A stretch of 10,967 nucleotides of DNA from Anaerolineales bacterium (GTDB taxonomy: Bacteria; Chloroflexota; Anaerolineae; Anaerolineales; UBA6663): assembly GCA_017999235.1 (NCBI GenBank), contig JAGOBN010000064.1, positions 1 through 10,967 on the forward strand. The letters run 5' to 3'. A model generated the notes under the pieces. That model did no database searches. It saw only the letters and a program-made list of their open reading frames with translations, and was not told where the DNA came from. The stretch's first letter is position 1; each line of letters begins with the position of its first letter. This document shows positions 6,783 through 10,967 of the stretch, piece by piece. Made by a program: the position numbers and the translations under genes.

Positions 6783-8579
6783 GTGACACTGACACGCGAG
6801 ACTGACCTTTCCTCCCCGGCGGCGGACACCCCGCGCCTCGGTCTGAGCGTCGAGGCCGCGCTTTATCTGGGCCTCTTTGGCCTGGCCCTCTGGCTGCGCC
6901 TGGACGGGCTGGGCGCGGCGCCGCTGAACGACCCGGAAGCGCGGGCGGCTCTGGACGTCTGGCGCTTTGTGCGCGGCGCGCCGGAGGCCGGCCTGCCGGC
7001 CAGCCCGCTCTACTTCTTCTTCACGGCCGTGGCCTTTCTGGTGCTCCCCGCCAGCGATGCCCTGGCGCGTCTGGCGCCCGCGCTGGCCGGCGCCGGCCTG
7101 ACGTGGCTGCCGTGGTTCTTCCGGCGTGAACTGGGCCGCGGGCCGGCGCTCCTCACCGGCGGGCTGCTGGCGGTCTCCAGCACCCTGCTGGCCGCGGCGC
7201 GCAGCGCGGACGGGGCCACGCTGGTGCTCCTGACGTTCGGGGTCGCGTTGGGGTGCCTGCGCCGGTATCAGGCCGGCGGCTCAGCGCGCTGGCTGATCGG
7301 CGCGGCGGCGGCTTTGGGCGCGGCTTTGGCCGGCGGCCGGGACGGCCTGATCGGCCTGCTGCTGCTCGGCCTGGTGGCCGGGGTGGCGGCGCGCTCCCGG
7401 CGCGCGGCTGACGAGGCCGGGCCGGCGCTCCGCACCGCGGTGGCGGCGGAGCGCTGGGCGGTGCTGACGGCGCTGGCGCTCAGTCTGATTCTGGTCGCCA
7501 CGTTCGGGCTGACGTATCGGTCCGGGTTGGCGGCCGTGGGGGCGGGCTGGCTGAACGCGCTGACTGGGTTTGGCCTGGCGGCCGCCGGGCGCTCGCCTTT
7601 CGTGGTTCCCGTTTTCTTGACCGCTTACGAGCCGCTGATCCTGGTATTTGGCCTGGCCGGCGCTGTCCGGGCTTTCCGCACCGGCCAGGCGGCTGGGCGA
7701 GTGTTGGCCGGCGCCGCCCTGCTGGGGCTGATCTTCACGCTGCTCTATTCGGGACGTGAGCTCCGCGATGCGGCCTGGGTCGTGATCCCGCTGACCGCCC
7801 TGGCCGCGCAGGCGCTGTTGGCGTCCGTGGACGCGCCGCGCGAGGAGTGGCTGCAGGCCGGCGCGTTGGCGGGTCTGCTGCTGGCGCTGCTGGTCTTCGC
7901 CGGCCTCAACCTGGCGCGCTATTTTGATCAGGTCACGCTCAACGCCGCGGCCTGGCCGCCCACCTTCAGCACCGCGCCCAGTTTCTGGCTGGCGCTGATG
8001 ACGCTGGTGGTGGCCGGCCTCATTACGTTTCTATTTGGGGTCACCTGGTCGCCGCGCGCCGCTCAGCTGGGGCTGCGGCTGGCCGGCGCCGCCGCTTTGC
8101 TGGCGGTCACCGTCAGCGCCGGCTGGGGGCTGACCCAGTGGCGGGCCGCGGAGCCGGCCGAGGTGTGGTGGCCGCGTCCCACGGCGCTGGATGTGCGCCG
8201 CCTGGTGGCCACGCTGCAGGCGGTCTCCAACTTCAGCGTTGGCCAGGAGACCGAGATTGCGGTGACCGTGGCCGCCAGCCCGGACGGCGCGCTGGCCTGG
8301 GCGCTGCGTGAGTTTCCGCAGGCCGCGTTCACGCCCAGCCTGGACGCGTCCATCGACAGCCCGGTGGTGATCGCGCCGGCCGGCGAGCAAAACCCCGCTC
8401 TGGGCTCGGCCTATGTCGGCCAGGGCTTTACCGTCTATCGCCAGTGGCGTCCTGAGAATCTCTTCACCCACGAGCAAGTGCTCTGGTTCTTCACCCGCCA
8501 GGCGCCGGATGAAGCGGAACTCTATATCCTCTGGGTCCGCCAAGACATCCAGCAGCCCCGGACAGTTATCCAGCCTTAA
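6783..8579 (+). CDS. GT-C fold membrane protein, GT39/Agl23-like (TIGR03663-type) putative glycosyltransferase
   Basis: A 598-residue polytopic membrane protein likely to transfer a sugar from a lipid-linked donor to an external acceptor, or to support that process; donor and acceptor are unknown. The N-terminus has a short cytoplasmic tail, a first helix around residues 22-40 (YLGLFGLALWLRLDGLG), then a first outer loop with NDPEA (49-53). Its D50 and E52 match the acidic pair that GT-C enzymes carry there. Next comes the LYFFFTAVAFLVLP...ALARLAPALAG pattern seen in GT39/Agl23-like proteins, then repeated hydrophobic helices. The last ~130 residues are a soluble region (AWALREFPQAAF, SPVVIAPAGE) ending in ELYILWVRQDI, an ending I associate with the Chloroflexota/haloarchaeal Agl23-like group. 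Start is GTG 6783, supported by an AGGA. Family members often neighbour DUF2298 genes, which agrees with this context. The TAA stop is the first triplet of a heptamer repeat. Confidence 0.82.
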   Translation: MTLTRETDLSSPAADTPRLGLSVEAALYLGLFGLALWLRLDGLGAAPLNDPEARAALDVWRFVRGAPEAGLPASPLYFFFTAVAFLVLPASDALARLAPALAGAGLTWLPWFFRRELGRGPALLTGGLLAVSSTLLAAARSADGATLVLLTFGVALGCLRRYQAGGSARWLIGAAAALGAALAGGRDGLIGLLLLGLVAGVAARSRRAADEAGPALRTAVAAERWAVLTALALSLILVATFGLTYRSGLAAVGAGWLNALTGFGLAAAGRSPFVVPVFLTAYEPLILVFGLAGAVRAFRTGQAAGRVLAGAALLGLIFTLLYSGRELRDAAWVVIPLTALAAQALLASVDAPREEWLQAGALAGLLLALLVFAGLNLARYFDQVTLNAAAWPPTFSTAPSFWLALMTLVVAGLITFLFGVTWSPRAAQLGLRLAGAAALLAVTVSAGWGLTQWRAAEPAEVWWPRPTALDVRRLVATLQAVSNFSVGQETEIAVTVAASPDGALAWALREFPQAAFTPSLDASIDSPVVIAPAGEQNPALGSAYVGQGFTVYRQWRPENLFTHEQVLWFFTRQAPDEAELYILWVRQDIQQPRTVIQP

Positions 8580-8597
8580 TCCCTAATCCCTAACCCC
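8577..8597 (+). repeat. Intergenic tandem heptamers (TAATCCC-type) spanning a stop codon
   Basis: Three 7-nt units, TAATCCC (8577-8583), TAATCCC (8584-8590) and TAACCCC (8591-8597). The first triplet is the stop codon of the upstream membrane protein. The array fills most of the 27-nt gap before cmk, which has no Shine-Dalgarno sequence. Confidence 0.85.
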
Positions 8598-8606
8598 CAA
8601 GCCATC

Positions 8607-9302
8607 ATGTCCCTCCCCTCCATCATCGCCATCGACGGCCCGGTCGCCTCGGGGAAATCCTCCGTCGGCAAGCAGCTCGCCGACCGGCTGGGTTATCTCT
8701 TCTTCGATACCGGCGTGCTCTACCGCGCGGTCACCTACCTGGCGCTGCGGGCGGGGGTGCCGCTGACCGATGCCGAGGCGGTGGCCGAGTATGCCGCGCG
8801 CACGCCGGTGGATGTCCAGCCCCCCACGGTGGCCGATGGCCGGGATTGCACGGTGCTGGCGGCCGGCGCCGAGGACATCACCTGGGCGCTGCGCGCTAAA
8901 GACGTGGAAGACAACGTCTCGCTTGTGGCGGCGGTGCCGGGCGTGCGCCGGGTGCTGACCAGCCAAATGCGCCGCATCGGCCTGCGCGGCCGGGTGGTGA
9001 TGGTGGGCCGCGATGTGGGCACGGTGGTCCTGCCGGAAGCGGACGGCAAGCTGTTTCTCACCGCCTCGGCCGAAGCCCGCGCCCGCCGGCGCTTTGCCGA
9101 AGCCCAGGCGCGCGGCGAGACCCGCACCTTGGCCGAGATCCTGGAAAACCTGCGCGAGCGCGACCGCATCGACTCGTCGCGGCTGACCGCGCCCCTGCGC
9201 GCCGCCGATGACGCCGTGCAGCTCGACACCACCGACCTCGACCTGCCGGGCGTGGTCGCCCAGATCGAAGCCGTGCTGGCCGCCCATGCGCCCGCCGGCT
9301 GA
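8607..9302 (+). CDS. cmk: Cytidylate kinase
   Basis: Cytoplasmic enzyme that transfers phosphate from ATP to CMP or dCMP, recycling the CMP released by phospholipid and glycan synthesis and supplying CDP. At 231 residues it has the usual bacterial length. Visible features are the P-loop GPVASGKS (11-18), the nucleotide-binding FDTGVLYRAV segment with D34 and R40, GRDVGTVV (the GRD[IV]GTVV signature), and the C-terminal RERDRIDSSRLTAPLRAADDAVQLDTT region holding the lid arginines and the conserved Asp-Thr strand. The ATG at 8607 puts MSLPSIIAIDG at the expected distance before the P-loop. The leader is C-rich heptamer repeat without a Shine-Dalgarno site. The 3' end overlaps the pyrophosphatase-like gene by 17 nt, suggesting translational coupling. 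The identification is secure. Confidence 0.97.
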   Translation: MSLPSIIAIDGPVASGKSSVGKQLADRLGYLFFDTGVLYRAVTYLALRAGVPLTDAEAVAEYAARTPVDVQPPTVADGRDCTVLAAGAEDITWALRAKDVEDNVSLVAAVPGVRRVLTSQMRRIGLRGRVVMVGRDVGTVVLPEADGKLFLTASAEARARRRFAEAQARGETRTLAEILENLRERDRIDSSRLTAPLRAADDAVQLDTTDLDLPGVVAQIEAVLAAHAPAG

Positions 9303-9639
9303 GTTCTGGCGCGCGCTGGACGCCTTGGCCGCCGGCCCGGTGGTGGTGGACCGGCCGCGCGGCGCCGCCCACCCGCGCTACCCGGAGCTGATTTATCCCT
9401 TGGATTACGGCTACCTGGCCGGGACGCGCGGCGGCGATGGCGCCGGCGTGGACGTTTGGCGCGGGAGCTTGCCGGAAGCGGCGGTGACGGCTATCCTGTG
9501 TACTGTGGATCAGCATAAACGCGACGCGGAATTGAAGCTCCTGCTGGGCTGCACGGCCGAGGAAGCGCAGCGGCTCTGGCGCTTTCACAACTCCGGCGCC
9601 CAAACCGCTTTACTCATCGAACGGCCGGCCGATGTCTGA
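9286..9639 (+). CDS. Minimal inorganic-pyrophosphatase-like protein
   Basis: A 117-residue cytoplasmic protein of the short inorganic-pyrophosphatase-like family, which would hydrolyse PPi to two phosphates. Conserved blocks are VDRPRGAAHPRYPELIYPLDYGYL (21-44), GDGAGVDVW (50-58), AILCTVDQHKRDAELKLLLGCT (69-90) and FHN (100-102). Against the E. coli enzyme, D51 and D56 match metal-binding D65 and D70, and D75 and D80 match D97 and D102. The middle aspartate of the DxDxxD signature (E. coli D67) is replaced by A53, and the position of K104 is E82. It is much shorter than classical PPases (about 175 residues). The frame extends upstream to 9208, but that part is inside cmk and has no family likeness, so the ATG at 9286 (MRPPAEFW) is chosen. 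It overlaps cmk by 17 nt and the acyltransferase by 8 nt. It may act on another phosphoester or diphosphate. Confidence 0.82.
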   Translation: MRPPAEFWRALDALAAGPVVVDRPRGAAHPRYPELIYPLDYGYLAGTRGGDGAGVDVWRGSLPEAAVTAILCTVDQHKRDAELKLLLGCTAEEAQRLWRFHNSGAQTALLIERPADV

Positions 9640-10384
9640 AATCTCCTCGGTCTCCTCAGCCGCGGCGGACACGGGCCGGCGCCGCTACGACCATGCCCAG
9701 CTGGAACCGGCGCGCCGCCGGCTGCGCTGGCTGCTCACCCATATTGGCTGGCGCTTTTTGGCGCGGGTCGATTACGGCCGGATTGCGGGCCTGGAGCATT
9801 TGCCGGCGCGCGGGCCCGCCATCGTGATGATCAACCACATCGCTTTTCTGGACCCGATTTTGGTGATGGGCAATCTGCCGCGCAACATTGTGCCGCTGGC
9901 CAAGGCCGAGGTCCACCGCCTCCCGCTGTGGGGCTACTTCACCCGCCAGTGGCAGGTGATCTCGGTCCACCGCGACGAGCTGGACCGGCGGGCGGTGGAA
10001 CACGCGCTGGCCGTGCTGGCCGCCGGCGAGGTGATCTTGATCGCGCCGGAGGCCCACCGCCACCCGGCGCTGGGCGAGGCCCGCGAGGGCGTGGCCTATC
10101 TGGGCTACAAGAGCGGCGCGCCCATCATCCCGGCGGCGGTCGAAGACACGCCTGGCTATCCCACCCTGGTCGGCCCCTGGAATGCGCGCCAGCCCGGCGC
10201 CCACTTCCGGCTGGGCCGGCCGTTCCAGTACAAACCGTGGGCCGGCCGTCTGCCCCGCGAACGTCTGCGGCTGATGACGGACGAGGCCATGTACGTTTTG
10301 GCCGGCATGCTGCCCGAGCACCGGCGCGGCCACTACGCGGACTTGACGCGGGCCACCACCGAAACCATCGAGTTCGTCCGCTGA
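9632..10384 (+). CDS. PlsC-type 1-acyl-glycerol-3-phosphate acyltransferase family protein (LPLAT)
   Basis: A 250-residue acyltransferase expected at the inner face of the membrane, adding a fatty acyl chain to lysophosphatidic acid or a related acceptor. Block I is NHIAFLDP with the catalytic HX4D pair H69 and D74; the usual serine after H is A71. Block II is around VISVHRDE with R114. Block III reads APEAHRHP (138-145) where most members have FPEGTRS: E140 and R143 are kept but EGT has become EAH. Block IV is GAPIIPAAV (162-170). The N-terminal ~30 residues are polar and Ser/Arg-rich. ATG 9632 overlaps the previous gene by 8 nt, and the TGA shares one base with the next ATG. PlsC-like genes next to cmk are seen in several bacterial phyla. 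The family call is firm; the acceptor is not. Confidence 0.9.
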   Translation: MSEISSVSSAAADTGRRRYDHAQLEPARRRLRWLLTHIGWRFLARVDYGRIAGLEHLPARGPAIVMINHIAFLDPILVMGNLPRNIVPLAKAEVHRLPLWGYFTRQWQVISVHRDELDRRAVEHALAVLAAGEVILIAPEAHRHPALGEAREGVAYLGYKSGAPIIPAAVEDTPGYPTLVGPWNARQPGAHFRLGRPFQYKPWAGRLPRERLRLMTDEAMYVLAGMLPEHRRGHYADLTRATTETIEFVR

Positions 10385-10923
10385 TGGGCCGCCGCCTGAG
10401 GTGGCTCTGTTGCGCCGCGTGGCTCGCGGCAGGATGCGCGCCGATGTCCGCACCGCCTCAACCGACCCTGCCCGCGGCCCGTCCGGCCGACTTTCAAGTG
10501 ACGTACGATTGGGACAACGGCTCGCTGCCGCCGCCCTATCACTATGAGTACACGCTGACGGCCGGCCCCGGCGAGCAAGGCTCGCTGCGCTACGTGCCGG
10601 GCTACGGCTTTGATGATCCGCCGGTCTGGACCGAGAGCTTCCCGGTTACGGCCGGCGATCTGGACGCCTTGTACGCGCTGGCCGTCAGCGAGAACCTGCT
10701 GCGCGCCGATTGGCCCACGGTCGATAACCCGCCGGTGGGCGGCGAGGTGGGCTACGCCGCGCTGGTCGCGGCGGGGCAGACCTTCCACATCCCCAGCGCG
10801 CTGACCGACGCCGATCAGGCCGCGGCCGACGCGTTGTATTGGCGGCTCACCCGGCTCGCGCCGCCGGCGCTGTGGGACAAGCTCACCGCCCAGCGCGAGG
10901 CCTTCATGGAGGCGCGGCGCTGA
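10384..10923 (+). CDS. Predicted lipoprotein of unknown function
   Basis: A 179-residue protein I do not recognise. The N-terminus MGRRLRWLCCAAWLAAGC has a basic start, a hydrophobic core and a lipobox-like LAAGC, so C18 is the likely lipidated residue and the protein would be anchored on the outside of the cytoplasmic membrane. The mature part starts with a Pro/Ala-rich linker (to about residue 38). It then has a beta-rich segment (YHYEYTLTAG, LRYVPGYGFDD), a helical DLDALYALAVSENLL stretch, and a Trp/Leu-rich C-terminal helix. The frame is open far upstream (from 9928) but there it is an out-of-frame shadow of the acyltransferase. The ATG at 10384, joined to the previous stop as TGATG, gives the signal peptide and is therefore chosen. 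Confidence 0.8.
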   Translation: MGRRLRWLCCAAWLAAGCAPMSAPPQPTLPAARPADFQVTYDWDNGSLPPPYHYEYTLTAGPGEQGSLRYVPGYGFDDPPVWTESFPVTAGDLDALYALAVSENLLRADWPTVDNPPVGGEVGYAALVAAGQTFHIPSALTDADQAAADALYWRLTRLAPPALWDKLTAQREAFMEARR

Positions 10924-10933
10924 CGGCGCCGGC

Positions 10934-10967
10934 ATGACCAGCGCGTTGAATTTCCAAGAGACCGAGC
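10934..10967 (+). CDS. Possible start of a further gene, cut by the right edge
   Basis: An ATG 10 nt after the lipoprotein stop opens a frame reading MTSALNFQETE that has no stop before the window ends. Spacing and strand fit a next operon member, but 11 codons are too few to identify it, and no Shine-Dalgarno sequence is clear. Confidence 0.35.
   Translation, partial: MTSALNFQETE

Noticed and set aside
9208..9285. Upstream extension of the pyrophosphatase-like gene
   Set aside because: The extra 26 codons lie in cmk in another frame and give a Ser/Pro/Arg-rich shadow peptide. Family likeness starts after the ATG at 9286.

Overview
This is a GC-rich window (roughly two thirds G+C by eye), and every convincing gene is on the + strand. 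The gene content points to Chloroflexota, probably an Anaerolineae-like lineage. The main signs are two paralogous DUF2298 / 'Chlor_Arch_YYY' membrane proteins (a family known mainly from Chloroflexota and archaea) next to an Agl23/GT39-like membrane protein. This assignment is inference from family distribution; no rRNA or other marker is present.

Layout: (1) positions 3-8579 hold a surface-glycan-like membrane block: a DUF2298 protein cut by the left edge, a cytoplasmic M14 zinc carboxypeptidase-like enzyme, a complete second DUF2298 protein, and a GT-C type (GT39/Agl23-like) membrane protein. (2) Positions 8607-10923 hold a tightly packed lipid/nucleotide block: cytidylate kinase (cmk), a very small inorganic-pyrophosphatase-like protein, a PlsC-type acyltransferase and a small predicted lipoprotein. 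The last four genes overlap by 17, 8 and 1 nt. (3) A possible further gene starts at 10934 and runs off the right edge. Gaps between the upstream genes are 80, 28, 18 and 27 nt, so the whole window could be one transcription unit. No convincing promoter or terminator was seen, and no gene-free stretch exceeds 300 bases.

How the genes may work together: the two DUF2298 proteins and the Agl23-like protein are multi-spanning membrane proteins of families associated with lipid-linked sugar transfer or surface glycosylation, though their substrates are unknown. In the second block, Cmk rephosphorylates CMP, a pyrophosphatase would remove PPi, and PlsC makes phosphatidic acid. Together these fit the CDP-diacylglycerol branch of phospholipid synthesis, but the link is inferred from gene order.

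The most unusual feature is a family of short, roughly 7-nt tandem repeats (units such as TAATCCC, TAACCAC, CCAATCA, CCAATCT). They occur in two intergenic gaps, where the first unit supplies the stop codon of the upstream gene. They also occur in frame inside hydrophilic loops of both DUF2298 genes, where comparison of the paralogs shows they are part of insertions. The two genes that follow a repeat-filled gap lack a visible Shine-Dalgarno sequence, whereas the two genes after ordinary gaps have one. The hexamer GCCGGC is also strongly over-represented across the window.
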